Assembly (NCBI GenBank): GCA_015698045.1
Contig: BLAL01000059.1
Location: forward strand, 935,001 to 999,000
Direction: 5' to 3'
Length of the DNA stretch: 64,000 nucleotides
Source of the DNA: Rhizophagus clarus
Lineage: Eukaryota > Glomeromycota > Glomeromycetes > Glomerales > Glomeraceae
The position numbers and the translations under genes were made by a program. The notes below the pieces were generated by a model, which saw nothing but the letters and a program-made list of their open reading frames with translations, had not been told where the DNA came from and searched no databases. Positions 1 to 11,811 of this stretch are shown here, in pieces (position 1 is the stretch's first letter; every line of letters starts with the position of its first letter).

Positions 1-427
1 CATAATTGGAAATAGTTTCTTTTGCCTCATTAGCCCTTTTATGTTCCCTCTCATGTCGTACCTTCCAACCTTCCCTTTCCCTCCTATACCGCTCCTTATC
101 CTTAGTTAATGAAAATACTTGTTCTCGTAAATCTCTATTAAACCCTGCTAACTCCTTATAATGGCCAAGTTCCCCATTTTTCTGATTTATTTCTTGTTGT
201 AATTTCTCTACTTCTTCTTCTTTCGTTACAAAAAGCTCTCCAGCAACTTCCAAAGCTTGTTGAGCCAAGCCCTCACCTTTTTGAGGCTTATCAATACCTT
301 TTCTTTGAAAATGCCTTCTTCTGACGGCCTTACTTGGTTTATTATGTTTTTTTTTATTATTTTGGCCTCGAGAGGCACGCGAACTGCGAAGTTTTCGACG
401 AGCAACATTGGTGTCAGTGCGAGTCAT
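1..427 (-). CDS. Partial coiled-coil protein, runs off left edge
   Basis: An uninterrupted minus-strand frame begins at an ATG at 427-425 and stays open for 142 codons to the window edge, so only the N-terminus is present. The first 45 residues are strongly basic (MTRTDTNVARRKLRSSRAS, then runs of Lys and Arg). From about residue 55 the protein becomes Glu/Lys/Gln-rich with heptad-like spacing (VTKEEEVEKLQQEINQKNG), typical of a coiled coil, and ends at the edge in a very charged Arg/Glu helix. I recognise no domain. The upstream 60 bases are A-rich and TATA-poor. It may be a host hypothetical gene or the start of a mobile-element protein; the open frame argues that it is real coding sequence. 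Confidence 0.6.
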   Translation of the reverse strand, partial: MTRTDTNVARRKLRSSRASRGQNNKKKHNKPSKAVRRRHFQRKGIDKPQKGEGLAQQALEVAGELFVTKEEEVEKLQQEINQKNGELGHYKELAGFNRDLREQVFSLTKDKERYRREREGWKVRHEREHKRANEAKETISNY

Positions 428-844
428 ATTGAAAATTAATGAAGAAAAAAAAAAGATGAAGATAATTTTGAGATAGTGCGACATTGATGAAAATTTAAAT
501 GAAGAAACTTCCCAGAAATTACCACCAAAAATCAAACCGAATTTTATCAGAATTTACCAACACTTTCCCACTAATTTCCAATCCCATAATTCTAACAAAT
601 TCAAAAATTGGTATAAATATGAGTCCATCATCAACACAAAATCGCTGTCACACGTACTCGGTCATTCCTGGCCAAAATGATCGGCTTCTATGCCTTGCTA
701 ATTTCGGGCTTCAGCACGAATTCCCTTCAGGGGCCTCTTAGCTTGGTATATCACGAGTGACCCCCATGTACTAGCGGGTTGGGTGTGTAGTGTGGTAAAA
801 AGAAAAGAGTTTTCAACGGAGTTCAAACTAAAGAAGGGGAGAAC
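428..844. other. No gene; segment leading into the LTR
   Basis: Short frames here are not credible genes. A purine-rich run at about 829-843 lies immediately before the TG that opens the LTR, as expected of a priming tract beside a 3' LTR. This stretch may therefore include the end of that element's internal region. Confidence 0.3.
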
Positions 845-1289
845 TGTTGGCGTAGTAATCACGTGATATTGTGGCAAAGTATATAGAGCCGCCTAAGCCA
901 AAGCCATCATAGCCTGTTATTTTTGATATTTCCAATTTATTTGATATATCAGTTTTATTTGATTTATCTGATTTATTTGATTTAATTGATTTATTTTATT
1001 TATTTGATTTATTAGTTTTATTTGATATATTAGATTTATTTGTTATATTTTTAAATATATTTTATTTTGTATAAATATCCTGAAATTTCTTTTTAGTTGA
1101 AAAATATCAGAGAGTGTAATAACAAAGTTATAGTAACAAGTTCATATAATTAATAAATAAACTCTTTTACCTTATAAACGAACTGTCCCTTTGTGAATAG
1201 TGTGTCTTGTTGATTGGACTTGAGACATATCTATTGCATCCCTGTCTCCAAGTCATAGTTACCTGATCGACGAACTGACCAGAGTAACA
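845..1289 (+). mobile_element. Solo or terminal LTR of an LTR retrotransposon
   Basis: The segment begins TGTTGGCG and ends AGTAACA, giving short inverted TG...CA ends. It has a purine-rich tract just outside its left end, a TATA-like stretch near 1068-1076 and an AATAAA-like signal near 1152-1160. The size of about 445 bp is normal for an LTR. No matching second LTR and no clear target duplication are visible in the window. It is a broken or solitary fossil; family (Ty1/copia or Ty3) not determined and age not estimable from one copy. Confidence 0.45.
925..1065 (+). repeat. TTTGATTTATT low-complexity repeat
   Basis: Imperfect tandem copies of ATTTGATTTATT and variants (TTTGATATATT, TCTGATTTATT) fill this stretch inside the LTR. 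Confidence 0.7.
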
Positions 1290-1430
1290 CCGGACAATTT
1301 CAGGACAAATTCCTAATATCCCGAAAATGCAGTGTTTTCGGAACAGTTTCCGGACACACAGTGTCCAGAATTTCCGGACAATATTTTAGAATTTTTTTCC
1401 GGACATTTTCTGGACATTATCCGGACACTT
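1290..1430 (+). repeat. Cluster of CCGGACA motifs
   Basis: CCGGACA occurs at 1290, 1350, 1374, 1399 and 1421, with CTGGACA and CAGGACA variants between. The block lies exactly between the LTR and the truncated kelch gene. Confidence 0.7.
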
Positions 1431-1454
1431 ATTTTTTATAGGGTTGACACATGA

Positions 1455-3455
1455 ACTAGTTCATGGAGTTTTCCAAAAACGGATGGGGTTAATAATATTA
1501 GAAAATCAAGAATAGAAGGAATTATGGCTCCTAATGAAAAATTATATTTATTTGGTGGACGTACTAATAGTAAACAATATGTAAATGATATGTTTATTTT
1601 AGATACAGTAAATTTCATTTGGGGAAAGGGAAGTTCAGTTAATGCATCAACTCCAAGAGGCCGATATGGTGCTGCTTTATTACCCAACAATAAGATTATT
1701 TATATAGGTGAGCAAGTATTTCGTATTATTAATTTATTAAACATGTTTAATTTGTTAGTTTATTAATTAACATTTAGTACTACTTAGGTGGTAATAATGA
1801 TCCTAATATTATAGTTGATCCTAAAACTTTGAAAATCCGTGAAAATAGTCTCACTATAACGCTAAATGAGGTAAAATTTTACCGCGTGTGAATTTTTTTT
1901 AAATAAATTAACAAAGACGATAAGACGATTTATAATTATAGGTATATATATATGATATAATAAATGACAGTTGGAACACAGAAGTAAGCTATATAAATTA
2001 TTATAATTTAAATATATAATTATAACTAATTTTGCCAACTGAATTTTAGCAAACAACGGGAAAAATTCCTTCTAATAAAGGTGGATTTTCTACAGTTCTT
2101 GGTACGCAATTAATAAGAATTCTACGATTATTAATAATAAATTCATTAATTATTAATTATAATGTAATTAATTAATAATAATTTTAACAGGTCTAGATGC
2201 TCAAAAAGTTATAATTTATGGAGGATATTTTAATGATCCTGGATATTTGGATAATACACTTTATGTATTGGATTTAACAGATTTTAATTGGTATATTCCA
2301 AATGTTACTGGAAATATTCCAAAACCAAGAGCTAACCATAAAGCAAATATTATTGGAAAATATATGATTATATCATTTGGTAAATATATTATTCTATTTG
2401 TTGTAGTTAAATATATCGATTATTTTTAACAAAAGAGGTCAATAATGATAGGAATGGGTTATGATAAAGCAGTTGAAAGTGATATATTATTACTTGATAT
2501 TAGTAATAATGAAGAATATATATGGACGACTATATTGGATCCTCCAGTTCCAAACGTTGTTACCCCATTATCACCATCATCATCATCATCACCGTCACCA
2601 TCACCATTACCATCATCAGTTTCATCTCCTTTTTCACCATTACCTTCATCATCACAACCATCAACTGTTGGTGCAATTGTTGGAATTTTGATAAGTGGTA
2701 TTTTCTTATTAATTGGAAGTTTCTTTATATATAAATGGCATAAAAATAATAAAATACAAAAAACTAATTATGAGAACAAAAACTATAATAATCACGACCA
2801 AGAAGAGGTAGAAATTTCTATTGAAAAAGAAAATAATAATAATGAGGAAAGAATTATTCAAATATCTTTAAATGAAAACACAATTAACGGTGAACCAACT
2901 CCAGTAGCAAGTGAAAAAAATGATTATCATGGACAAGAAATTATGGAAACACTTAAAAATGAAAATACAAATATAAATCATGAACCAACAATAATTCCAA
3001 TTTCAGTAATAAATGAGAGTAATGGTTGTTATGGACAAGAAATTATGGAAACATTTGAAAATGAAAATCCAATTTATCATGAACCAGTATTAATTCCGTC
3101 TTCGTCGGTAATAAATGAAAATAATGATTATGATGATCAAGAAATTATGGAGTCATTCAAAAATGAAAATATAACTAATCATGAACCAGTAATAAAAAAT
3201 GAATCTACAACTAATCATGAGCCAATAATTCCAACCTCAGCATTAGTTACTAGTAATCATAGTCGTGAGCAAGAAGTAATTTCAACATCTAATAATGATA
3301 GATTATTATTACAAATATTTAAAGATGAAATGCTTCAAGCTGTTAAACAAGAAATTAGCCAAAATTTGAAAAATGAAATTATTCAAGCTGTCAGAGGGGA
3401 AAATTTTAATTATAATAATGTTACCAAAAATAATGAAAGACAAGATCAGAATTAA
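1455..3455 (+). pseudogene. Kelch-repeat membrane protein, copy A, 5'-truncated
   Basis: Homology to the intact paralogues starts near 1455 in the third kelch blade (WSFPKTDG); the signal peptide and first two blades are missing, replaced by the CCGGACA block and LTR. From there the frame is open through exons about 1455-1707, 1788-1870, 1942-1983, 2050-2101, 2191-2379 and 2452-3455, all with GT-AG introns at the family positions. The last exon encodes SDILLLDISNNEEYIW, a Ser/Pro linker, a membrane span (GAIVGILISGIFLLIGSFFI), a basic YKWHKNNK stop-transfer and a 240-residue Asn/Glu-rich tail. The tail carries three or four copies of a unit around GQEIMETLKNEN...NHEP and ends in a coiled coil (FKDEMLQAVKQEISQNL). 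A start at 1524 would give only a cytoplasmic-type product, so it is probably a pseudogene, though the retained exons show no internal stop. Confidence 0.75.
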
Positions 3456-4329
3456 TGTAGTATGCCTTTGATAACAACTATTTACTTTTATACATTACAA
3501 CATAATTGTAATTGCTTAGGTTTTAATAGTTTTATTTTAAATGTCAATATGTGTGATAACAATTTAATATGATCAATAAGCCTATGGCAAGCAAAATATT
3601 TTAATTCACATTATTATTTTTTCCAATTTCAAATTATATAGATTACGTCAAAATAAAATCATTGTTAAATGGATTACCAGCAATAAATTTGTTTTTTAAA
3701 CATGAATTAAATTAACAAAAAAAGCAAAAAGAAAAAGATTCATATTAATTCATAAAAAAAAAAATTAAATCAACCGTAAAGTCTTGTGGCCGGCTAATTC
3801 GATCAGCATTATAAATTTGACTTTAATCCCCGCTTGATTTAGATAAGCCGTAACTTACTAATAATCTATTCACTTTTGAGAACGTGTAAATTCTAATCGA
3901 CAATGACCTTTTTACTACGAGACAAAGTGATACCATCACGCTGCGTTACATGTAATCAGGTTATAATCCGAATTTTATACAAGGAAATTTCCTGATGACG
4001 TTTGTCGCTACATTGATTAGCTAATAATATAATTAAATTTCCCAATCAAATAAAGATACCGACATGCCACAAATCAGAATTTCTACTAATAAAATTTTAT
4101 TATCTCAAAATTCACTTACAAAATATTTTTTAATGCGATTTATTAATAAATGATAAGCTAAATTGAATAATAATAATAATAATAACATGAAAAAACAGAA
4201 ACATATAAAAAATATTTGTGTAATCTATAAAAGAATTTCATGGATCGTGATCTACTAAAAAAAATATCGTTATAAAAAAAATCTCATTTCAAGAAAAAAA
4301 AAGTGATTTTCGTGCCCGATTTATACAGA
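3456..4329. other. Intergenic, no gene seen
   Basis: AT-rich 3' flank of kelch copy A with homopolymer runs. I see no coding frame or clear repeat. Confidence 0.5.
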
Positions 4330-6290
4330 TTTTTGGCCCGCATTGCGGTATTAAGAAATTGCGAATGTGACAAATATTGTATGACATATAGGATTTTATT
4401 AACCGAAAAATTTTTGTCGCCAGAATTACTTAATAAAATGAAAGAGTATTTTATTTTTATTTTTATTTTTATATGCGGATAGTTAATTAGAACAGTAATA
4501 CATCATAAGCCCAAAAAGGTATAAGGACAGATAAAGAAAACTATAACTAATTGTAACTGACGCCGAAGAACCAGCACTATTCACCTTAGCGAACAGCAGC
4601 GAATTACACGCCCACCAGCAGATCCCAAAGGATAAACGCTAAGAGAAAAAAAAATAAAAGAAATAAAACGAAAAATAATGCACTGGGTAAAAAAAAGGGG
4701 AAAGACCAGGTCATAACCGTTTCTTAGACTGTAGCAAAATATGGAAACGCCCGATCTACGCTAAAATCCTATGGAATAAAAGAAAATGAAATGAATTACT
4801 AGGTTAGCGATTTTCCGTCTAGCTTCTGTATCAAAGATTTGAGAAGCGTGCATAAGTCATCTGAAACTGCGGTCTTTTTACGAGACTTGTTCTTTTTGGC
4901 TTTGGACTTCTTATGGTCAGGGCAAACCTGGCCCTGTTTGAGGGTTTCGATTGTCGTGTTTTCTGAGTGGAATCACTCTTGTTGTGTTTTATTTTCTTCG
5001 ACTTAATCGGTAAGGGCGTCCTGGAATTCGTCAACTTTATTTTGTCCGTCTGTAAGGTGAGTGCTCGCATCAACCTTTCATGCGTTTCAAAATAGAGTAT
5101 TCCTTTGAGTCCTTGTTTATCCTTAATAACTTTCCACGCAGCAGCTCTCGTATACTGAAGGAGGGATTCGCCATTAGGGGTGAATTTGCTATATATTGCA
5201 TCTTCTGTAGTGTCGGCCGGAAAGCGGAAGGAGGCTTGAAAAACTTCGCGACTCTTTCTTTGTGCGAGCTTCCATTCGCCAGAGAACCACCAGACCCATA
5301 TACCTTCTAGTTGGGTACACCAAGACATCAAGATGAACTCGGTATCCTTTGTGAGGTTTAAAACTATATCCACACGAATCGTGTAGTACTTATGTTGGGT
5401 CTTGAGGGAAATGTTTAAAACTCAGCCCCAGTCGGAAAAGGCAGACCTTACTTTATCTGGGGACCATTTGGTGGGTACATCGTAGACCATGATAGTTCGA
5501 CGTTGACGATTTTGACTTTCATAAACAATGTTATTATCGCACGTGACTTTCTGAATCGACCCTTGCTTCTCTTTGCCTTTTTTAGATTTTGCGGCTGGAA
5601 GTGTTACAACAGGGGGGTGATCACGAATACATCCTCTGTAATTATCGGAACGTCTACCAATTTTGGAGTAAAACTCGTGGCATCCGCCGATAACTTACTA
5701 TTTATGATCATAGCCTGAGATTCTGTAGCTATTATTGGTGCGCTTTGTCCCGGTTGTGCCCATGATTGCTGCGGCTCTAAGTCTTCGTAGTTGTTTCATT
5801 GAGAGGGCGGCTGTAACATATCTTTGACTCTGACATAAAGTCTGTCTAGTGTTAAACGCAAGTATTTTTTTCCTAGACTGGCTGGTATACAGTGGTCGTT
5901 GAAGGCTGTGCAGTTCTGACTTACTACAAACTGGGGGTCATTATATTGAAACAAGTTTTGCTCGCCGACGAGGTAAGCGAGCTTTTTGTATTGTTTACTC
6001 TCTTTCATAGGTCTTCCTCCTAAGGTGACTGGGTAAAGCTGACCTAGGTCTTGTATCAGTTCATCCTCGAAGGTCTTTATTAACTCTGTAATGGTTTTTG
6101 ACCAATTTTTTTCAAAATTTTCCATCTTCTCTATATGTATTTTGTCTGCGTATTTTTTGACAAAAAGTTTGTGAGAAAGAGTTTTTTTAATAAAATGAAA
6201 GAGTAGGAGGTGTAACGTGTGTGACAAATATTTTACTATGATCACGTGATTTGCCGCTTTAGAGTTTAGACATCCCCTATATTAGTAACT
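4330..6290. repeat. Dispersed repeat copy 1, split by an insertion
   Basis: 4330-4448 joined to 6206-6290 matches 16365-16540 along its length: a TTGGCC start, GGTATTAAGAAATT, GTGACAAAT, TTTTATTAACCGAAAAA, then after the gap GTGTGACAAATATTTTACTATGATCACGTG. The two halves are separated by the element at 4449-6187. Its right terminal repeat is not recognisable, so this copy is truncated. Confidence 0.6.
4449..6187 (-). mobile_element. LINE-type insertion with 19-bp target duplication
   Basis: The 19-mer TTAATAAAATGAAAGAGTA occurs on both sides, at 4430-4448 and 6187-6205, a length typical of target-primed insertion. On the minus strand the element ends in an A-rich tail of TAAAA units directly against the duplication (plus-strand 4449-4472). 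Minus-strand coding remnants run from an ATG at 6125 (MENFEKNWSKTITELIK...) to 5796, continue as coding-like sequence after a stop, and then 5373-4831 encodes a 180-residue frame with WCTQLEGIWVWWFSGEWKL and a Lys/Arg-rich C-terminus. No endonuclease or reverse transcriptase region is present in the 1.74 kb, so it is an internally deleted or non-autonomous copy carrying an ORF1-like part. The coding remnants are interrupted by stops. Family name not determined. Confidence 0.55.
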
Positions 6291-7500
6291 TCCTAGCCAA
6301 AAAAATATTACTAACTCATCTGGACCTGACTTATCGGCCAAATTTTCGTCCGGGCCCGGTTTATCATCTGAATCCTGATCAAATTATTTTACCTATAATG
6401 CTATAAAAATATGGAATATATCAGGCACAAATGTACTGTACAACACCTTTATACAATTCAAAACATGGAATCAGAAAACAATAAAAAACAAAAAAATAAT
6501 AATAAAGAAAAAACCAAAAAACAAAATCAAAATGAAATAATTAAATTAGTAACGTATGAACGATCGAAAGGAAGATCTACAGATACAGGAAAAAAGGACA
6601 AAAGATGGAACACAATTCAGAAATTAATTCCTATAGATAAATAAACAATAACGATAAATAGAATCTTTTAGATAGAATTATTAAATACTTTAGAATAGAT
6701 ATAATATTAACTTTAAATTTTATTTTACAGATCAGATTAGTTATATAGAATAGATATATCTATTTTATAAGTGTATTTAATTAATTTTATCATGTACTGA
6801 AAATATATAAATTTAATAAAATACGCACTACTAATTTTTTAAAAAAAAAAAAAAAAAAAAAAACAATTCAAAACATGACCAAATTTTTTTTAGTTATATA
6901 GATTAGTTACACTAACGAAAATACCTTTGGTTGGTATGAATTCTGGTTTTATTATGTTCATCTATTCATGTCAGTCATTTAAATTTGATTTATAATGTCT
7001 GCCGGAATTATGATGCAATTTTTAAATGATTTACCTGTCATTTGAGTCATTTGATCTTGTATGTAATAATGAAGCTCGCTGATATTTAAAAGTTTGAATA
7101 TAAGAAATTTCAGTCTTAGAACAGCTGAAATTATTAATAAACTTTTAAATAACACGATTTATAAAACATGACTAATACAATCAATAAAACTCGAGACAAA
7201 GTTAAATATTGTAACAACATTACCCATGAATGTGACTTCGAACTTTCTTTCAACTATTATCACAAAAAGAAGAAAAAAAATTGCTAAGGTTCTTTCTTAT
7301 TAATCAATATCATTATTGACAATGAATCATATGTTACTATCAGTTTATCACAATGTGCAATGACACCGTAGTAGCATAACTAGCATATGACAAATAGACT
7401 AAACTAGTTAATTATTATGAGCAAGCTAGTGATATTATTAGGATACAACATTTTGACTACTTTTTCAACGATGTTACATACGTATTCTACAGTACATTTC
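6291..7500. other. Intergenic with one doubtful small frame
   Basis: A 77-codon frame at 6411-6644 begins MEYIRHKCTVQHLYTIQNM and is Asn/Lys-rich and basic. It matches nothing I know and has no supporting context. A run of over 20 A lies at about 6841-6862. The rest holds nothing I can support. Confidence 0.4.
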
Positions 7501-7515
7501 ATATTGATAGTTTAT

Positions 7516-7546
7516 TTGTGATCATACTGCACATGTTGATCACAAG
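7516..7546 (+). promoter_or_regulatory. TGATCA inverted repeat upstream of kelch B
   Basis: TTGTGATCATA followed ten bases later by TTGATCACAAG. The same pair of half-sites occurs upstream of kelch C (about 13265-13300) and kelch F (41271-41293), which are separate copies of the family. Conservation across paralogues suggests a regulatory or replication-linked site, but shared descent could also explain it. Confidence 0.4.
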
Positions 7547-8084
7547 TTTTATTAAAATCGCAAATTTGTAATTTGAAAAGATTTGCAACAATTACTTTTT
7601 ATTGTACTACAGTTTGTAATAAAAATAATAGGGAAAGAATAAATACGAACAAGACAAAGGGAGGGAAAGGTAAAGAGAAAATAAAGAAGAATTGTTTTTA
7701 TAAATAATCTTGAATAATATTTTAAAATTTTAAGTTGATTGATGAAAAACAAAAAATTAAATTTATTATTAACGGGAAAGATATTGTATGTACGATACAT
7801 GTGGCAATAATGCTAATGAATTTGTACAAATTAAATGCGCATAAATAATTCAAATAATTCTTAAATTGGTACGGTCCGATGTTTGTGCCATTGACCTACA
7901 AATCAAGTATTGTCGTTACGAAACAAATATTTGGAAAATTCTGTCATGCCTCGTTCTACGCGAAACCTCCTTTTTAATAGATTTTTGATAAATACTTTAT
8001 TTGGTTAAGCACATATATTTTTTTATGGATTTTTTCTTTACGAATTCACGTGATTTTGATGCTAGTGAGCGTAACGCTAAAAAA

Positions 8085-8092
8085 TATAAATA
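8085..8092 (+). promoter_or_regulatory. TATAAATA box of kelch B
   Basis: TATAAATA followed by TGCTAA, 98 bp before the ATG. The same box stands at 13622-13629 (C), 32139-32146 (D), 41520-41527 (F) and 46908-46915 (G), always 70-105 bp from the start and followed by A-rich sequence and an AATATTTATTTAT leader. Confidence 0.55.
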
Positions 8093-8189
8093 TGCTAAGA
8101 ATTTTTTAAAAAAATAAATAAATAAATATTCTCCCCAAATATTTATTTATAAGTTTTCACCATATTTAAGCTATTAAACAAATATAATA

Positions 8190-10128
8190 ATGACAAAAAA
8201 TTCTTTATTTAATTTTATTATATTATGGATTTTATTTCAAGTGTTGGTTGAAGTGAATTGTCAAATGACACCTTTTAAGCCAAGTGTATTATTATGCGGT
8301 CATACTGCCACACTCATTGATGAAAAATTGTATATTTTGGACGGTTATGATATATATGGAAATCAAGCAGTAAATCAATTTTTTTATCTTGATGTTTCTG
8401 TTCAATTTAATACTCAAGAATTATCATGGAGAGACTTATCAAATAATAATAAAGTTCCATCCCATTATTTTGCAACATCAGTTAATGGTGGTGCAAATAA
8501 TAATACGCTATTTTTATTCGGAGGAGTTACATCTGATCAAACAATGGCATCGGTTTATACATTTAACCCGCAAAATAATTTGTGGGATACTCCAAAAATA
8601 GTTGGAGTCAACAGAAAATATGAATTAACAGGCATTATCAACTATGAAGGAAAATTCTATTTATGGGGTGGAACTACTAATGGTAATGATTTTGCAAATG
8701 ATATGCTTATTTTAGATACAATAAATTTTAATTGGGGAAAAGGAAGTGTAGTTAATGCACCAATTCCGAGAAGTAATTATGGTGCTACTCTATTGTCCAA
8801 TAATAAAATTATATATATAGGTAAGCCATAAGCGAGTAATTTTTATTACTAAAATTTACTTTTATATTTATTTTTTATTTATTTGTCAATAAATGAATAT
8901 TTTATTGTTTAGGTGGTGTCAATGAAAATGTTCAAGTTGATTTCAAAACATTGAATATTAATCAAGGCAGTGCTTTGCCATTAAGTGAGGTAAGTCGCAT
9001 TGTGAATGTAAATTGTATGTAAGTGCGCAGGAAATTTTTCTTTAAGTCTAAATAAAACATTTATATAGGTATATTTATATGATACGACTAATGATAGTTG
9101 GAACACACAAGTAAGCTACTTTTATTTACTATAAAGACATTATTAAATCGCAATTAACAATTAGCTTTTTATTAAATTTAGACAACATCAGGAAAAATTC
9201 CTTCTAATAGAGCCGGTTTTTCGACTATTCTGAGTATGCTACAATTAAATAAGTATTGTAGTTATCGTTAAAATATTGAATATTAATTATAAATGTAATT
9301 AAATTTTAACAGGTTTAGATGGTCAAAGAATCATAATTTATGGAGGAGCTTTTAGTAATAGTAATGCTGAAGATACTACAGCGCTTTATGTACTAGATTT
9401 AACTAATTATAATTGGTATGTTCCAAAAATTTCCGGAAAGATCCCAAATTCTAGAGCTTTTCATAAAGCAAATGTAATCGGAAAATACATGGTTGTATCA
9501 TTTGGTAAATATAAATTTTTGCGATATTGTTTTTGTTTTTCTAATTTAATAAATTTAATTGATTTATTATTTTAACAATAACATAATTAATTTAATAGGA
9601 GTTGGATATGACAGGACAATTGAAAGTGATATATTATTACTTGATATTAGTAATAATGAAGAATATATATGGACAACAAATTTTGACCTTTCATCACCCT
9701 CTCATTCATCAAATAATAAGACTGTTATAATTTTGGGATTTTTGTTAGGCGGTGTTTTATTATTAGTGTTATTAGTTGGAGGCTTTTTTGTATACAAATG
9801 GAATAAAAATAAAAAAGAGCAAAAAGTTAATTATAGGAATGAAAACTATAGTAATCACGGTCAAGAAGAAATAGAAATTTCCAGTGAACCAACAGTTTCG
9901 GTAATTAGTAATAGTAATAACAATCATGAGCAAGAAGTAACTTCTACGTCTGCTGATAATATTAGGCTATCACTACAAGTCTTTAAAGATGAAATACTTC
10001 AAGCCCTTAAACAAGAAATTAGTCAAGATTTGAAAAAGGAAATAAGCCAAAATTTGAAGAATGAAATACTTCAAGCTTTTAGAGAGGAAAATATTCATAT
10101 TACAAAAAATAATGAAAGGACTGAATAA
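8190..10128 (+). CDS. Kelch-repeat single-pass membrane protein, copy B
   Basis: Six exons, 8190-8820, 8913-8989, 9069-9110, 9182-9233, 9313-9504 and 9599-10128, give an intact 507-residue protein; every junction is GT-AG and keeps frame. Residues 1-24 are a signal peptide (hydrophobic LFNFIILWILFQVLVEV, probable cleavage after VNC). Residues 30-360 hold six kelch-like blades with YILDGY, LFLFGG, FYLWGG, IIYIGG, IIIYGG and VVSFGV strands, suggesting an extracellular beta-propeller. A Ser-rich linker leads to a membrane span at about 373-397 (TVIILGFLLGGVLLLVLLVG) with a YKWNKNKK stop-transfer. The cytoplasmic tail ends in a Lys/Glu/Leu coiled coil (LQALKQEISQDLKKEISQ). This topology suggests a surface receptor or adhesin-like role; the ligand is unknown. 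ATG choice fits the MSKNS/MTKNS start seen in the paralogues. Confidence 0.85.
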
Positions 10129-10405
10129 GTATAAGAATTTTACTTTTATGTATTAAACATGATTTATTGATGAATGATAAAATAATTTTTCGTTATTAAA
10201 TAATTTTGATAATGTTCATGTTTTGCATCTTATCTAGCGATTTTAGAATTGACTTGACGCTAAACTTCTAACTTTAAAATATGCACAACGTTTCTAATTA
10301 TTTCGGAAACTAAAATTATAAAATGCTGTGTATGCATGATTATTTGCAATATATAGAATTTGGCTTTACATATTCTTAAAATACAGTAGATGGAATTAAT
10401 GTAAA

Positions 10406-10638
10406 TTACCGTCCAGCACTGCCTAAAGTATCCCCCTTTAAGCGTACCTCATTTTAAAAGTACTGGGTATTTTACAAGATACAAAAATTTTAGTATCCCC
10501 TTAATTCTGGTAACTTAAGCTTAATCCCGTTAAGATACCGGGTATTATAGTTCTCTCAAAATACCCGGGTATTATTCGATTTTTAAACTGGGTAAATTGT
10601 AAAAGACCCGGGGTACTTTAGGCAGTGCTAGACGGTAA
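10406..10638. mobile_element. MITE with near-perfect 25-bp terminal repeats
   Basis: The left end TTACCGTCCAGCACTGCC continues TAAAGTA and the right end is its reverse complement with one mismatch. The interior carries repeated GGGTATT/AATACCC motifs, so most of the 233 bp can fold back. Non-coding. It lies 280 bp downstream of kelch B. No clear target duplication is visible. Confidence 0.75.
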
Positions 10639-11811
10639 CAGGCATTATAATTGTTCTATCTTTTAACATTCAGTTGCTCAGTCTTACTCTTGCGGTGTTT
10701 CATCATTTACATTTTATTTCAATTGTTGACTTAAAATTGTAATTTGTAATTATCTATTGGTGAAAAGAGAAATTCAAAAATTTCTTCAAATCAAATTGAT
10801 TATCTAATTATATTTGTGGTTCCCAAAAACAACCACAAAAAATGATCTAATATTAATTAAAAAAGGAAATAAAAGTTAGATTATTTGATGTTGTACTTGA
10901 TCCGCGAGTTGATGAACATTCTGATTTTGGTACGACAAAAAGAAAAAGTAAAAAGAAAAAGATAACATAAAAAGTTTATGTCATGCGAGTGACGTAATAG
11001 TGAGTCCATTGTTTAGTAACAAAAATAAAATAGCTTTTAAAAATTGATAAAACTAGTAATTACAAAGTTAACGATCTTTTAAGAGCACAAATTCTAGATA
11101 TTGTGGAAAATGAAATATCAGGACTTTCGGAAAAGTTAATCCTTATCTTGTTTAAACTCTTTTAAAACATTTGCTCATTACAACTGAGATAGATATTACG
11201 TTCTCATAAATTGTTAAATTCATAAAAGCATAAGGTCAGATTCAAGAATTTCTAAGATATGATGTCACTTTTATAAATGAACGAGAACTTTAAACAAACG
11301 AAAAAAATGGTTCAACTATAACTAATATACAACTTATTTATTATGACATTGTTTTATTTTAAGTGAACGAAAAGTTGCGTTTAAAGTGAGCCGATATTGT
11401 ACAGCTCGTTTTACTGTATACGGAACTAAAGGTGCGATGTCTATCACGTTCATTGACACGTGACAATTGTGACATGATGTGTGTGTATAGTGTTATTTAT
11501 TTGTTTGTTAATCAACAGATATTATTGTGATCAATTACTAGCAGTAAAAAATAAATAAATATGCAGATTCAATCTTATTATAATATTACTTGATATAGGA
11601 ATTCAAATCATACGAGATTTTTATATTAAAAATATTTTTTTTTTTTTTTTTTTTTTACGCCGGTCGGCAACTACTATATTTAAATCGTTAATGTAAACCT
11701 TGGGAAAATTATTATTGGCAAAATGAAAAAAATTTAGTGTAAATGAAGTTTTAAGTTACATGCTATACAAGCGATAATAGTTCTTGAAACGGCAGTGTCC
11801 GATGTTATACT
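10639..11811. other. Intergenic, no gene seen
   Basis: AT-rich. The part around 11500-11620 (ATAATATTACTTGATATAGG) resembles the upstream flanks of kelch F and G at about 40900 and 45400, consistent with it being the old flank of the adjoining kelch relic. Confidence 0.45.

Noticed and set aside
845-1289. Five-base target duplication around the LTR
   Set aside because: The flanking bases do not match, so no duplication is claimed; it may be one end of a larger truncated element.
2461-2734. Short His- or Ile/Thr-rich frames inside kelch A
   Set aside because: Alternative frames of the TCATCA/CACCAT linker codons of the true last exon.
6411-6644. 77-codon Asn/Lys-rich frame
   Set aside because: Low complexity, no relatives recalled, no promoter or intron context; kept only as a note.
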